Source of the DNA: Planctomycetota bacterium
GTDB taxonomy: Bacteria > Planctomycetota > Planctomycetia > Planctomycetales > Planctomycetaceae
Direction of reading: 5' to 3'
Length of the DNA: 64,000 nucleotides
Assembly (NCBI GenBank): GCA_022600195.1
Contig: JAHZKX010000084.1
Location: 1 to 64,000, forward strand
The position numbers were made by a program, and so were the translations under genes. The notes beneath the pieces are model-generated. The model was not told where the DNA came from. It made no database searches and saw only the letters and a list, made by a program, of their open reading frames with translations. This document shows, in pieces, positions 36,188 to 45,801 of this stretch (within the stretch, counting starts at the first letter, position 1; each line of letters starts with the position of its first letter).

Positions 36188-37435
36188 TTACTTCTTCGCC
36201 TGGTTTGGTTTTGACCATTTAATTTTGACGAGATACACCGAGTTCGATTTCCATTGTTCTTTCGGGATTTTCTTGTAGTTACGGCGTTCACCCACGGTCA
36301 CCCAGGACTCATTGCGGTTGATGTCGGCTGCACCGAAGTTGCCAAGCAGTGCGCCTTCTTCTGGAACGATGATCTGCTCGGTCTTTCGAAGTACTGTTAA
36401 TTTCTGGGGATCAATCTGTGCCATGAACAGCGGGGCACGATGCCGAACGATGTGATCATTGTTGGCTCCACGTCGTGTATAGACGAGAAACAGACCCGCA
36501 CTATGGCTTATCCAGTGCTGTTGTGTGTTATAGCTACCTAGATCTTTGCCATCGTCAAAAGTCCAGGCCTTGATGGGTTGGAAGTGCAGACCGTCTTTAC
36601 TGGTTGAAATATAACTTTTCAAATCATTTCTGAGTGTCAGATAATAGCGATTCTGAAATTTGATCAAAGAAGGTTCAAATAAGCCACGTACTTTGTTTAG
36701 TTTTAAGGTGTTACCTTCGTTCTCGAATTGAATGTCGGTTCCGTCAAACGTGCACCTTACAACTGTTACAGAGAAGGGGGTCTTGCTGGATGGGCCGTGA
36801 TAAAAGGGAAGAAGCAAGGTTCCATCTGGTTCCACTACCCATTGCGCACAGGCACTACAAGCATAATCATATTTTTTGTCGGTGGGCATCTGCAAGACTT
36901 TCCATGAGGTCCATTTCTCCACTTTAGGATCATAGATCGCATATGCAGTTTGGTGCGAACGAGTTTTGTCATCGAGTTGATGTCCCTCTTTGCTGTAGCG
37001 GATTTGTGTGCCCACTGCAATTACTTTTTGCAATTGGGGATGCCAGACAGGAGTGACGTCTGCTACGGCGATATCAATGCCTCCGGCTCCTTTTTTCCAA
37101 CCTAGCTCTGGTGGAGTGATGGGTTTGCTCCATTGATTCAACTTCGACGAGTAGAGCATTGTACTCATTCCGGAAAAATAATCAGATACCGGTAACAGCT
37201 TTTGCAACACCATCAATACCGTTGACGGTTGTGTGGGATCTAAGTTGGGAATCACAGCAACACGTGGATGAAACCAGGTATGCGCATTCGGCTTTGATTG
37301 CAGCAAAACCTGCCGTGAAATGCTATAGCTGAGCGGTTTTTCAATCTCTTCAGCAGAACTGAATTTGTATGGCAAAAGCAGAAACAAGCTGCTTAAAAAG
37401 TAAAATACGAATAGTGGTCGGCAAAATAATGGCAT
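36188..37435 (-). CDS. Secreted sialidase/BNR-like beta-propeller protein
   Basis: 415 residues with a signal peptide (about 1-28, KFSSAEE). The sequence has propeller-like repeats: YSSKLNQWSKPITPPELGW, AYAIYDPKVEKWTSWKV, YISTSKDGLHFQPIKAW. These resemble the sialidase superfamily, which includes exo-sialidases and other six-bladed glycoside-binding propellers. An Arg triad is not obvious, so true sialidase activity is doubtful. It is the first gene of a probable two-gene operon with the hypothetical protein that follows. Confidence 0.75.
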   Translation of the reverse strand: MPLFCRPLFVFYFLSSLFLLLPYKFSSAEEIEKPLSYSISRQVLLQSKPNAHTWFHPRVAVIPNLDPTQPSTVLMVLQKLLPVSDYFSGMSTMLYSSKLNQWSKPITPPELGWKKGAGGIDIAVADVTPVWHPQLQKVIAVGTQIRYSKEGHQLDDKTRSHQTAYAIYDPKVEKWTSWKVLQMPTDKKYDYACSACAQWVVEPDGTLLLPFYHGPSSKTPFSVTVVRCTFDGTDIQFENEGNTLKLNKVRGLFEPSLIKFQNRYYLTLRNDLKSYISTSKDGLHFQPIKAWTFDDGKDLGSYNTQQHWISHSAGLFLVYTRRGANNDHIVRHRAPLFMAQIDPQKLTVLRKTEQIIVPEEGALLGNFGAADINRNESWVTVGERRNYKKIPKEQWKSNSVYLVKIKWSKPNQAKK

Positions 37436-37610
37436 CAGGTATTCTTTCAGTAGATTCTGTAAATGCTCTCACTACAAGCTGTTGAATAGTATGCCCAGAA
37501 AACATACTACTTGTCCAGTGTGTTAGGTGCAGTTGGGATGTCCGTTTTGTATTTGCTGAAATATCCCTTTCACACCCGGAAAACGATGGCACAGAATTCT
37601 GACGAATACG

Positions 37611-38276
37611 TTACAACATAACCATAAGTAGTGCGATGTAATGACAGGTGCTGCCGGCGATCACGAAGGTGTGCCAGAGGGCGTGGAAGTAGCGGACGCG
37701 CTGATCGAAAATCAGAAATACAGACCCGGCGGAATAGAAGAATCCACCAGCAATGATCCACGCAAATATGTCGAGTGGGGCTGCGTCGTAGAGTGTTTTC
37801 AATGAGATAATCGGTAGCCAGCCCAGGATACCGTACGTGATCATAGCTGTAGGTGTCAGGTTGCGCATGTGGAGGACGAGAAAGACACCAAATATTGCCA
37901 GGACCCACATGACAACCATGAGCATCGGCCACCATTGATTCCAGAGATAAACTACGGCAAAGGGTGTATATGAGCCTGCGATGAGTAGATAAATACAGAC
38001 TTGATCCAAAGTACGAAAGAACCGACGCCAGGCGAGATCATAGAACATGTGTGAGAAAGTAGACGCTGCATACAGTCCTGTCAGAGAGCTGCAATAAATA
38101 CCACAGGCTACGATGTTAATCGTCTGATGATGTTGAATTACTAATGTCATCAGGACGATCGATGCTACTACGCTCAAGAAAAATCCGAGAGCATGTGTGA
38201 TGAAATTAGCACGCTCATCCACAGGTCGATGTTCAGCCCGTTTTGGCGATAATAGTTCTTTTGAGTCTGTCGTCAT
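37611..38276 (-). CDS. Hemolysin III (HlyIII/PAQR) family membrane protein
   Basis: 221 residues from the ATG at 38276. The frame is open upstream to a TTG at 38348, but this ATG gives the usual family length. Seven hydrophobic helices are visible after an acidic/basic N-terminus; family motifs include VDERANFITHALGFFLSV near helix 1, TFSHMFYDLAWRR and YFHALWHTFVIAGSTCHYIA with conserved His. PAQR/HlyIII proteins are membrane hydrolases or receptors in eukaryotes; the bacterial role is unclear. No neighbouring partner is evident. Confidence 0.87.
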   Translation of the reverse strand: MTTDSKELLSPKRAEHRPVDERANFITHALGFFLSVVASIVLMTLVIQHHQTINIVACGIYCSSLTGLYAASTFSHMFYDLAWRRFFRTLDQVCIYLLIAGSYTPFAVVYLWNQWWPMLMVVMWVLAIFGVFLVLHMRNLTPTAMITYGILGWLPIISLKTLYDAAPLDIFAWIIAGGFFYSAGSVFLIFDQRVRYFHALWHTFVIAGSTCHYIALLMVML

Positions 38277-38382
38277 GATTTCGTATAAATCGAACGAATT
38301 GATAGCGATGGCTGACTCTGAATATACTCGCACCCGATCATTACGCAATTTTGATTTCTAAAAGATGTGAGTGGTCAGGCAT

Positions 38383-38826
38383 CTACTTTTTATTCCCTGT
38401 TTTGATAATAGTGAAGACTCCAGCATGATCCATTTCTTTCACTTCCAATAAATCAAACGCATTCTGCCTGGCTTCGTTTAACAGTTTTCGCACAGCAGTC
38501 GTCCGGATATCTTTTAATTCCTTGATTTTTAGATGTCTCACCCTCGAACCTGTTCCGTGCAGCAACCTGTCAGGGTCAGAAAGAGATGCCCCAGATGGAA
38601 GGCTGATATTAATGTGTTTTCGATAAACGATTATAGCACAGTAACAATCCCAGGCCTTAGTGGTGAATCCATAACCTATATTGAAAGATTGCGCAGAGAG
38701 ACCGACCAGTTCATAAGCGGGTTTCGTCTGCTTCTTCAGGTTCGTTCGCAAAGATTGTGCAAAAGACTGGATCTTTTCACTATACGGTTTGAGAAAATCT
38801 GCGATTTGTTTCTCATGATTTTCCAT
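38383..38826 (-). CDS. DUF1801 (YdhG-like) domain protein
   Basis: 147 residues from ATG at 38826; the longer frame adds 16 unlikely residues. The compact alpha/beta domain has KIQSFAQSLRTNLKKQTKPA, a central strand AIIVYRKHINISLPSG and GTGSRVRHLKIKELKDIRT. This fits the YdhG/DUF1801 family of small cytoplasmic proteins with unknown function, sometimes linked with iron or stress. Ribosome site weak. It lies 66 bases after the PVC-type cytochrome gene in the direction of transcription. Confidence 0.72.
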   Translation of the reverse strand: MENHEKQIADFLKPYSEKIQSFAQSLRTNLKKQTKPAYELVGLSAQSFNIGYGFTTKAWDCYCAIIVYRKHINISLPSGASLSDPDRLLHGTGSRVRHLKIKELKDIRTTAVRKLLNEARQNAFDLLEVKEMDHAGVFTIIKTGNKK

Positions 38827-38892
38827 CAGTATTCTTTTTGAGAGAGAAGTTACTCGGACAAATACGAATATCATTGATTTTCAGAAGTCAAT

Positions 38893-41505
38893 TTAATTAT
38901 GACGAGTGTTGCTTTCGAGAAACGCGATTAAATCTTTTAACTCACGGTCGGTTAAAGTATGGACAAGACCGGATGGCATGAAAGAAATTGGCGATTCTAC
39001 CATGGACTCAACTTCATCGCGGTCAAACGTGCGATTTTGCCCATTGGCATCCCGAATTGTCTCTTTGATGTATGAACGTAGTCGAATTCCAGTAAAAGTC
39101 CGACCATCATTGAGAATGATCGTACGTGGCTGGTATTCAGGAGCCATTTGCAGGCTTGGTTCAAGAATCGATTTCAAGAGCCATTTCCGGTCTTTGTTCT
39201 TACCCAGGCTGCTTAAGTCAGGCCCGACGACATTGCCTCGACCACCGTGTCGATGGCAGTGGGCACAGTTTGCAATTCGGGCATGATGAAAGATACGGCG
39301 GCCATTCTCTCGATCTGCTGGAACTTTCACTGCCTCCAGCGCATCCAGCCAAGCCTGTGTATCGGTCAGGGCAGGTCGGCCCGTGTTGAGTGTTTTCGGA
39401 TTCAGTACTGCTTGAACTAGATCTGCAGATTCGGAGTATTGTTTGGCAAGTTGTTTCAAAACATTTTTCTGCTCGGGTGTAAACTTTCTAGACCGCAACG
39501 ATCGCAAGGCTTCTTCGCGTACAGTCCGGTGCTTGTCTCCCGCCAGATTTAGCAACAGGGGGGCTTGTTGATCAGACACACCAGCCAGACCGGCGATTGC
39601 TTCCGCGCGTAGAATTATGCTTTGCTTAGTATCGGCGGCGATTTCCGCCAGAAATTTTTGTGAAACAATCGGATTACCAGACAACGTGCGAACAACTTCC
39701 AATGAAAGTGTTTCATCGTTTACTGCAAGAAGTTGCTTAAGAATTTCCAGCGTTAGTCCCTTGGGAAAGTTTTGTACTGGCTGGATTCCCTCTTTAGGGG
39801 CGGAACGGGACTGAGTCGGCAGCAGACGCAAGGCGTAAGCCCGGATTTGTGGCGCGCTCTTTGTATCCAGTACCCGGGCAAGCAGCATCTCCGGGTTACG
39901 GATGCCCGCATCGGGAGATCCTTTCAGTGTGTTCCAGGTGGCAACGGCGGCTTCAAAACGCTGGTAGTCGAGATTACTCTGTGTTAGTTTATGTTCCACT
40001 TCCGGGAGAAAGGTTTTTAATCCCGAATCGGAAATCCAGCGTAGCGTCTCAAACTGCACATCTGCATTTTTGTCCGCCAGTAAAGTTTTGATCCATTTCT
40101 TCGGCGGAGCGTGGGCGAGCTTCAATGCCTGCACCGCCTGAATCCGGTCAGCCGCGAGCCAACCGGCTACGTCCTGTGGAGTCCAATTTGGTGTTTCCCG
40201 TGCCAGGGCCAGCAGCGCAGCCTGAGCGAGGAAGGCATCTTCCTCTTTGGCAAGTTTCAATAATGTTTGACGATTGTGCGTGATTTTACCACTACGTAAA
40301 TCGGCTGATAGCCGGGCTTTCTCCGTAAGTGGCTCCAGGTCTAACTTTCCAATCCAGGCCGCTTTTTTCAGGTCGATTTCAAGTTTCCATAAGCGTCCAT
40401 AACCGTGCGCCTGATAACGACCATCTACCCAATCACATAGATACCAGATCCGTTTTTGATTTCCGGCACTGGGATCTTCTGCAATACAACTGGGGCGGAA
40501 GTAGCGGCTTCCTTTTACTAACGTAATAGGCTTGGCTGTGTAAGTAGCCCCTTTTCGAGTGAGTGGGAAAAAGTCGATTCGGTGATCACTCCACGAGGGA
40601 ACCAGTAGTCCACGCCCTAGTGGCAATACACCACAGGGCGCTTCACCTGACGGATGAATCATTGGTAGGGTGCCACGTAATTCTCCGTTCCAGCTGACGA
40701 AAGGGTGATGTGCTTCTCCTCCATAGCTTCGTTCGTAGCCATAATCTCCCCCTTCAACGATGTGTAGCAGGCGACAGGGAGGGCGTTCTCCGGGATCGTT
40801 TTCTGCGGCGAAGATCTCACCATCATCGCGAACACAAATCCCGAATGGATTCCAAAATCCATGTGCAATTCGTTTCAACTTTTTTCCATCAGCACTGCAG
40901 CGGAAGATTCCACCTTTTCCTGCACCCTTAATCGAAACTCCATCCGTTCCTGTCAAAGCCCAAGGCTTGGCAAAGTTTTCTCCAAGTGCAAATACCAGAT
41001 CTCCATTCGGGTGCCACGCTAATCCTTCGAGCCCGTTATGTGGATAGTCGGCCTCACTTTCCAGGACGGCAATGTTCTCTTCGACATCAGCTTTCCCATC
41101 TCCGTCGGTATCCTTGATCCGCAAAATGCGGTCTCTTTCGGCGAGATACACCCATCCATCTTGTCCAAGTTCCAGATCCATCGTCGCGTCGGTGGCATTG
41201 TAGAAAACCTGTCTTTGTTCAGCGCGGCCATCACCGTCCTGATCAGTAAAGATCAGGATTTCATCATGTTTCGGGCCGACGTAATCGTCTGGTCGAAAAT
41301 GTGTATGTGTGGCAACAACCCAGACGCGGCCTTGTTCGTCAACGTCGATCCCCGTGGGCGTTGCCAGGTCAGGATGTTCGGCTACGAGTGAAATTTGAAC
41401 GCCTGTTTTCAACGTTTTCACCTGTGGGTTACGCTCTGCTGCGGAGAGCGAACCGACAACCAATAACCAACTGATCATCAATGAATAGATTACAAGTTTC
41501 GTCAT
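38893..41505 (-). CDS. PVC-type heme-binding CxxCH protein, second copy
   Basis: An 870-residue exported protein with signal peptide (about 1-22, GSLSAAE). The beta-propeller (about 30-380) has Ca-like loops FTDQDGDGRAE and DTDGDGKADVEE, plus WNPFGICVRDDGEIFAAEND. HEAT-like repeats (about 400-700) precede the cytochrome c domain with C747-A-H-C750-H751 and RGNVVGPDLSSLG. It is shorter than the 16406 copy at the C-terminus. It is probably an extracytoplasmic dehydrogenase-like protein with a c-type heme. The gene may be co-transcribed with the DUF1801 gene. Confidence 0.92.
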   Translation of the reverse strand: MTKLVIYSLMISWLLVVGSLSAAERNPQVKTLKTGVQISLVAEHPDLATPTGIDVDEQGRVWVVATHTHFRPDDYVGPKHDEILIFTDQDGDGRAEQRQVFYNATDATMDLELGQDGWVYLAERDRILRIKDTDGDGKADVEENIAVLESEADYPHNGLEGLAWHPNGDLVFALGENFAKPWALTGTDGVSIKGAGKGGIFRCSADGKKLKRIAHGFWNPFGICVRDDGEIFAAENDPGERPPCRLLHIVEGGDYGYERSYGGEAHHPFVSWNGELRGTLPMIHPSGEAPCGVLPLGRGLLVPSWSDHRIDFFPLTRKGATYTAKPITLVKGSRYFRPSCIAEDPSAGNQKRIWYLCDWVDGRYQAHGYGRLWKLEIDLKKAAWIGKLDLEPLTEKARLSADLRSGKITHNRQTLLKLAKEEDAFLAQAALLALARETPNWTPQDVAGWLAADRIQAVQALKLAHAPPKKWIKTLLADKNADVQFETLRWISDSGLKTFLPEVEHKLTQSNLDYQRFEAAVATWNTLKGSPDAGIRNPEMLLARVLDTKSAPQIRAYALRLLPTQSRSAPKEGIQPVQNFPKGLTLEILKQLLAVNDETLSLEVVRTLSGNPIVSQKFLAEIAADTKQSIILRAEAIAGLAGVSDQQAPLLLNLAGDKHRTVREEALRSLRSRKFTPEQKNVLKQLAKQYSESADLVQAVLNPKTLNTGRPALTDTQAWLDALEAVKVPADRENGRRIFHHARIANCAHCHRHGGRGNVVGPDLSSLGKNKDRKWLLKSILEPSLQMAPEYQPRTIILNDGRTFTGIRLRSYIKETIRDANGQNRTFDRDEVESMVESPISFMPSGLVHTLTDRELKDLIAFLESNTRHN

Positions 41506-41972
41506 TAGTGTGTCTCTTTTTTATGATACCAGAAAACTCGTTTTGACTCAGTGTTGGGACTTCTTGCGACCTGTTCCAATATATGACACAAGCCGAATAA
41601 TTTTATTGTATCAAGGATCGTTCTGTATGTCTTCCAGTAGAGAAACTGGGATTATGGTTTGAAAAAAATGGGATGTCGAAAGATTTTATATTCGCCAGCG
41701 ACACTACACATTAAGAGAGCATATTGGGCTGACATCGCAAATTATTACATTAACTGTGTTAACTACGCCCCAAACTCATTCCCGTTTACAGAATAATGCA
41801 ATAATGAAGGTAAAGGAATCCTGTAAATGAAAGACAGAGTTACTATTCGTTGTTTTTTATGTTCTGTTTCGATAGTATTTTCTCATCGGAACACTGTCAT
41901 TGGGAGCATGTACCATTTCAAACAGGTCGATTCGAGTTATATGATCAGACTTCCTTGAGGGCTATAACAACA
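41506..41972. other. Divergent intergenic region
   Basis: 467 bases between the second PVC-type gene and the symporter. An open frame extends to a TTG at 41850 but the first part is not protein-like. Promoters for both directions must be here; no clear consensus pair, repeat or RNA gene was found. ttaactgtgttaac (41750-41763) is a short imperfect inverted repeat. Confidence 0.55.
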
Positions 41973-43691
41973 ATGAGATTCACCCTGTTTTGTCAATCAA
42001 TCTTCAGAATCAAATGGCATTCCCCGCGAATTGTCTCTCAGTTCTTAATTCTCTTTCTAATTGGTTTTGGTAGCAGTTCACTTTTTGCTGCTGACGGAAC
42101 CAACACGGAAGCAGAGTCTGCTCAGGTTATTATTGTGGAACCTCCTGCCGGACTCGCGACTCTCGACTGGGCCATAATCATAATATATGCCTCATCGACG
42201 ATTTTACTCGGGTGGTATTTCAGCCGAAAACAGGAAAATACTTCAGAATATTTCATTGGCAGCGGGCAGATGAATCCGATCTTGATTGGAGTTTCACTGT
42301 TTGCCACATTGTTGAGTACGATTACCTATCTTTCTCTACCGGGGGAAATACTGGGGAAAGGCCCCATTTACTTAGCCAGTTATCTGGCGCTGCCCATTGT
42401 CTATTTTATCGTTGGTTATTGGTTGATCCCGGCGTATATGCAGCAAAGGGTGACAAGTGCCTACGAATTGCTGGAAACAAAATTAGGTTTGAGTGTTCGG
42501 TTGCTGGGTGCCGTGATGTTCTTGCTGCTGCGTCTTGTTTGGATGTCTCTGTTAATTTATATCTCAGCAGCAGCCCTAACTACGATGCTCAATCTAGATG
42601 ATTTATATATTCCCTTGATCGTTTTGGTGACCGGTTTGGTATCGATTACTTATACCTCTCTTGGTGGGTTGCGCGCGGTTGTGATTACGGATCTGGTGCA
42701 AACGATTTTGTTGTTTGGTGGTGCCTTACTGGTGATAGCAACTCTCTCCTGGAAGATGGGATGTTTTGATTGGTTTCCTACTTCATGGAATGCTAATTGG
42801 GATACTCAACCTCTTTACAGCTTTGACCCGCGTACGCGCGTTACATTTGTGGGCACCATTCTCTCTGTCGTTATCTGGTATGTTGCGACCAGTGGTGGTG
42901 ACCAGGTTTCGGTCCAACGGTTTATGTCCACAAAAGATGCTTCCGCTGCGCGTCGTTCTCTGGCAATTCAACTCTGTGTAGGTTGCATCGTTGGTGCGAC
43001 ATTAGCACTAGTTGGGTTTTGCATGCTGGGATATTTTCAGACTTTCCCTGCGGAACTCCCTGCATCAATTGACTTGAAGAAAAACGCCGATGACATATTT
43101 CCATATGTGATTTCATATCAGCTGCCTATCGGAATTTCGGGTTTGGTTGTTGCGGCCATGTTCGCAGCAGCAATGTCCAGCATCGATTCTGGAGTGAACT
43201 CGATCACAGCAGTGATCTCGACTGACTTTATTGACCGGTTCGGGAAATCATTCCGCTCCGAGAAATCACATGTTCGCTTTGCACGTTATCTGGCATTTAT
43301 AATTGGTATCGTTGTGATCTATTGCAGTTCTTTTATGGGGCAAATCGAAGGGAATATAACAGAGGTTACTGGGAAAACAGCAAATTTGTTGACAACGCCC
43401 ATTTTCTGCTTGTTTGTTTTTGCGATGTTTATCCCGTTTGCCAAGCCACTTGGAGTATGGGTGGGTGCCATATGTGGGACAGCCACTGCTGTGGTGGTCG
43501 CTTTCTCAGGGTTCTCATACGACATTGATATCTCTACTTATATGTTTGAATTTCAGGGACAAATCAGTCTGGAGCCCTTCAGCTTTCAATGGATTGCACC
43601 GACTGCCGTGGCTGTCAATCTTGTGACAGGGAGTATTGTCAGCCTTCTCATTTCGGATACAAAGAAGAATTCCGTTGCATCTGCAGACTGA
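41973..43691 (+). CDS. Sodium:solute symporter (SSF) family transporter
   Basis: 572 residues from ATG at 41973, with GAGGG about ten bases before; the frame is open to 41850 but that extension is not family-like. A signal-like first segment is followed by about 13 hydrophobic helices. SSF signatures include STITYLSLPGEILGKG, TSLGGLRAVVITDLVQT, the AMFAAAMSSIDSGVNSITAV region with the Na+-site Ser/Thr, and TSGGDQVSVQRFMSTKD. It imports a solute with Na+; the neighbouring sugar-related genes suggest a sugar or organic acid, but this is inference. Confidence 0.92.
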   Translation: MRFTLFCQSIFRIKWHSPRIVSQFLILFLIGFGSSSLFAADGTNTEAESAQVIIVEPPAGLATLDWAIIIIYASSTILLGWYFSRKQENTSEYFIGSGQMNPILIGVSLFATLLSTITYLSLPGEILGKGPIYLASYLALPIVYFIVGYWLIPAYMQQRVTSAYELLETKLGLSVRLLGAVMFLLLRLVWMSLLIYISAAALTTMLNLDDLYIPLIVLVTGLVSITYTSLGGLRAVVITDLVQTILLFGGALLVIATLSWKMGCFDWFPTSWNANWDTQPLYSFDPRTRVTFVGTILSVVIWYVATSGGDQVSVQRFMSTKDASAARRSLAIQLCVGCIVGATLALVGFCMLGYFQTFPAELPASIDLKKNADDIFPYVISYQLPIGISGLVVAAMFAAAMSSIDSGVNSITAVISTDFIDRFGKSFRSEKSHVRFARYLAFIIGIVVIYCSSFMGQIEGNITEVTGKTANLLTTPIFCLFVFAMFIPFAKPLGVWVGAICGTATAVVVAFSGFSYDIDISTYMFEFQGQISLEPFSFQWIAPTAVAVNLVTGSIVSLLISDTKKNSVASAD

Positions 43692-43717
43692 GCAGGTTGT
43701 TCTGCTGTCAGTTGTGA

Positions 43718-44659
43718 TCATTTCTGTTTGATGAAATCAACGGTTGCTTTGATCAATTCTGTTTTGATTGGCAAATCAGGTTGGCTGTAAGTCAGGAGAT
43801 TCTTCTGCCGATCCAATTCTGATTTTTTCATGATGTGATTCATGTCGTTGATAATTATTTTTTGTGCTCTTTGATTTGCTTTAGCAAGTATTTCGGCGTC
43901 TTTGACACTTACTTGTATATCAGTCGTGCCTTGAAGAATTAATATCGGTTTTTTGAATTTTGCAAGTTCTTCTTGCGGGTCGTATTGAAACCACGAAATT
44001 AGATATGGTTGCACACTTGGTCGAAATAATGATTGTAATAATGGTGGTACATCTTTAACGGTTTCTCCATGAGACAATTTATCTAGAATAGGTGTTGATT
44101 GTTCAGAAATGATTGTCGGCTGTGCTTTTAATTGTTCTCGAATGATTTGGTCGGCAGGTTGACCACTACCGGCGATGGATATGAATTTATCTACATCTTT
44201 CTGATGTGAGGCAATCATACCGATGAGCGAACCTTCGCTATGACCTATGACTATGATTTGATTGAACTTTTGATTGCGTTTGAGGAAATCAAGCCACTCT
44301 TTTGCATCTTGAATATAATTGTCAAATCGTAACTCACTTTCATTTAAGTTAGTCATCTTACTCTGACCGATTCCTCTTTTGTCGTATCGCAACGTAGCAA
44401 TTCCATTTTTAAATAGCTCTGAAGCCAGCATTTTTAATGAATTGTTTTGCATGAGAGGGTTATTACCGTCTCGATCCGTCGGTCCGGAACCAGCAATGAT
44501 CAATGCAACGGGTATCTTATCTTTTGTCTCAGGGGTCAGTAATGTTCCCTCCAGTGTCCTGGTTTCTGTTTTGAGGGTGACAATTTTTTCTGATGGAGCA
44601 GCAATACTGCTGGAACTTACGATTAAAAAAGATACTAATGTCAACATGAATGATTTCAT
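43718..44659 (-). CDS. Secreted alpha/beta hydrolase
   Basis: 313 residues from ATG at 44659, chosen because AGAGG lies just before; a longer frame adds ten residues. Signal peptide about 1-21. Serine nucleophile in VIGHSEGSLIG, oxyanion region IAGSGPTDRDGNNPLM, Asp in QGTTDIQVS and His in NDMNHIM. This is the prolyl-peptidase/BAAT-like hydrolase type commonly annotated as S9/dienelactone hydrolase. Substrate unknown. It converges on the symporter. Confidence 0.85.
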   Translation of the reverse strand: MKSFMLTLVSFLIVSSSSIAAPSEKIVTLKTETRTLEGTLLTPETKDKIPVALIIAGSGPTDRDGNNPLMQNNSLKMLASELFKNGIATLRYDKRGIGQSKMTNLNESELRFDNYIQDAKEWLDFLKRNQKFNQIIVIGHSEGSLIGMIASHQKDVDKFISIAGSGQPADQIIREQLKAQPTIISEQSTPILDKLSHGETVKDVPPLLQSLFRPSVQPYLISWFQYDPQEELAKFKKPILILQGTTDIQVSVKDAEILAKANQRAQKIIINDMNHIMKKSELDRQKNLLTYSQPDLPIKTELIKATVDFIKQK

Positions 44660-44768
44660 ATGACCTCTTTCATTTAATAGCTGCGTCAATTCGTTACTGA
44701 GAATTCAGCAAATGAATATTCCAGGATGTTTATCTATTAAGAGTGAATCTGCAAGAAGCAGTGAATGA

Positions 44769-45452
44769 TTAACCCGGTCCTGGTGTCGTCCCTGCAGGTG
44801 GGATGCGGTCTGGATCGTTACGCCAAACCAGATACGAATAGAAAACCATCCAGAAGAAACAGATTACAATTACCGCGAACATTCCGAGGTAGGCCCACTG
44901 GGATCGAATGAGTCCGGCAGCGGTGATAGACAGTCCCATCAAAATAAATAACCAGCCGCTTGCCCTATGCGTCTTATTCCACGAAGCTTTACTCGAAAGT
45001 GTCCAGGGAGTTCGAATTCCTACAAACCAATTCGGTCGAATTTTACCCATGAAATTACCCAGGACCACAAACAATATGCCAACTGCAAACGGAATGATGG
45101 CGTTAACACTGATGGGATGTCCTAGAATCGTAAGTTGTATCACACCATAAATGATACTCATAAAAGCAATTATGGAGCAGCGAATGATGGTATAGGTACT
45201 GGCGAACTTTTGATAATTCATGTATCCCGGATCAATTCGGGGAACAAATAGTAGGAGAAAATAAACGGCAAGTGTAATCAGAGGAATACCCAACAATGCT
45301 TCGAACTTGCCACCATAGTCATCAACTTCACCTGCCAGATTCCAGTGAATCGGAATCAGATCAGGAGCCGTGGACCAGGTGAAGGCTGCCATGATGAACA
45401 TACCGACAATTAACAGAAGTTGCGGAATCTCAGTGCGATAATTGAACTTCAT
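44769..45452 (-). CDS. SdpI/DUF1648 family membrane protein
   Basis: 227 residues with six predicted hydrophobic helices. DUF1648 is at the N-terminus (IPIHWNLAGEVDDYGGKFEALL), and the C-terminal SdpI domain has NFMGKIRPNWFVGIRTPWTLS and SWNKTHRASGWLFILMG. In Bacillus subtilis SdpI gives immunity to the SdpC toxin and sequesters the SdpR repressor at the membrane. It overlaps the preceding ArsR gene by 4 bases (ATGA), so the pair is co-translated. No toxin gene is nearby, so the role here may be a sensory or stress function. Confidence 0.88.
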   Translation of the reverse strand: MKFNYRTEIPQLLLIVGMFIMAAFTWSTAPDLIPIHWNLAGEVDDYGGKFEALLGIPLITLAVYFLLLFVPRIDPGYMNYQKFASTYTIIRCSIIAFMSIIYGVIQLTILGHPISVNAIIPFAVGILFVVLGNFMGKIRPNWFVGIRTPWTLSSKASWNKTHRASGWLFILMGLSITAAGLIRSQWAYLGMFAVIVICFFWMVFYSYLVWRNDPDRIPPAGTTPGPG

Positions 45453-45733
45453 TTTTTTGACTCCTTTGGCTCTTCGTCCATGGCAAATAATTCCATTACT
45501 GCGGCCAGCATTCCTTCGAACGCCGACACGTTCAGGCTATAAACAATGGTTGTTCCAGAACGTTCCGAGACGATCAGTCCGCTATGTTTTAAAGTTTTGA
45601 AATGACCGGAAAGTGTCGAGTTTGCCAGCGGGAAACTCTCGGCGATTTCACCAGCACTCATGTCTCTCTGTCGCAGAAGGCGCAGGATTTCTCGTCGAGT
45701 AGGATCGCTAAGTGCTTGAAAGACCTCGTTCAT
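45449..45733 (-). CDS. ArsR-family repressor (SdpR-like autorepressor)
   Basis: 94 residues from ATG at 45733; a longer frame would start in the promoter. A winged helix: VFQALSDPTRREILRLLRQ, recognition helix ANSTLSGHFKTLKHSGLI, wing SERSGTTIVYSLN. No metal-binding Cys pairs, like SdpR. Its start is 19 bases from an 8-bp inverted repeat overlapping the -10 box, strongly suggesting autorepression. By analogy with SdpR/SdpI, the membrane protein encoded next would relieve repression by binding it. Confidence 0.9.
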   Translation of the reverse strand: MNEVFQALSDPTRREILRLLRQRDMSAGEIAESFPLANSTLSGHFKTLKHSGLIVSERSGTTIVYSLNVSAFEGMLAAVMELFAMDEEPKESKK

Positions 45734-45752
45734 AAAACCAAACCTTAATTCG

Positions 45753-45776
45753 TTATTTCGCCAATTACCGAAATAA
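45753..45776. promoter_or_regulatory. Probable operator of the ArsR/SdpI operon
   Basis: Perfect inverted repeat ttatttcg (45753-45760) and cgaaataa (45769-45776) with an 8-base spacer. It overlaps the -10 box of the only good promoter of the operon, the expected place for an autorepressor site. Confidence 0.7.
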
Positions 45777-45801
45777 TACGGTTTCAAAACGAGACAGTCA
45801 A
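45773..45801 (-). promoter_or_regulatory. Promoter of the ArsR/SdpI operon
   Basis: On the minus strand TTGACT (complement of 45796-45801), a 17-base spacer, then TATTAT (complement of 45773-45778). This matches the sigma-70 type consensus at 5 of 6 in both boxes. Confidence 0.65.

Noticed and set aside
41850..41972. TTG start extending the symporter by 41 residues
   Set aside because: The extension is rich in His, Cys and Phe and unlike a signal; the ATG at 41973 has a GAGGG site and gives a signal-like start.
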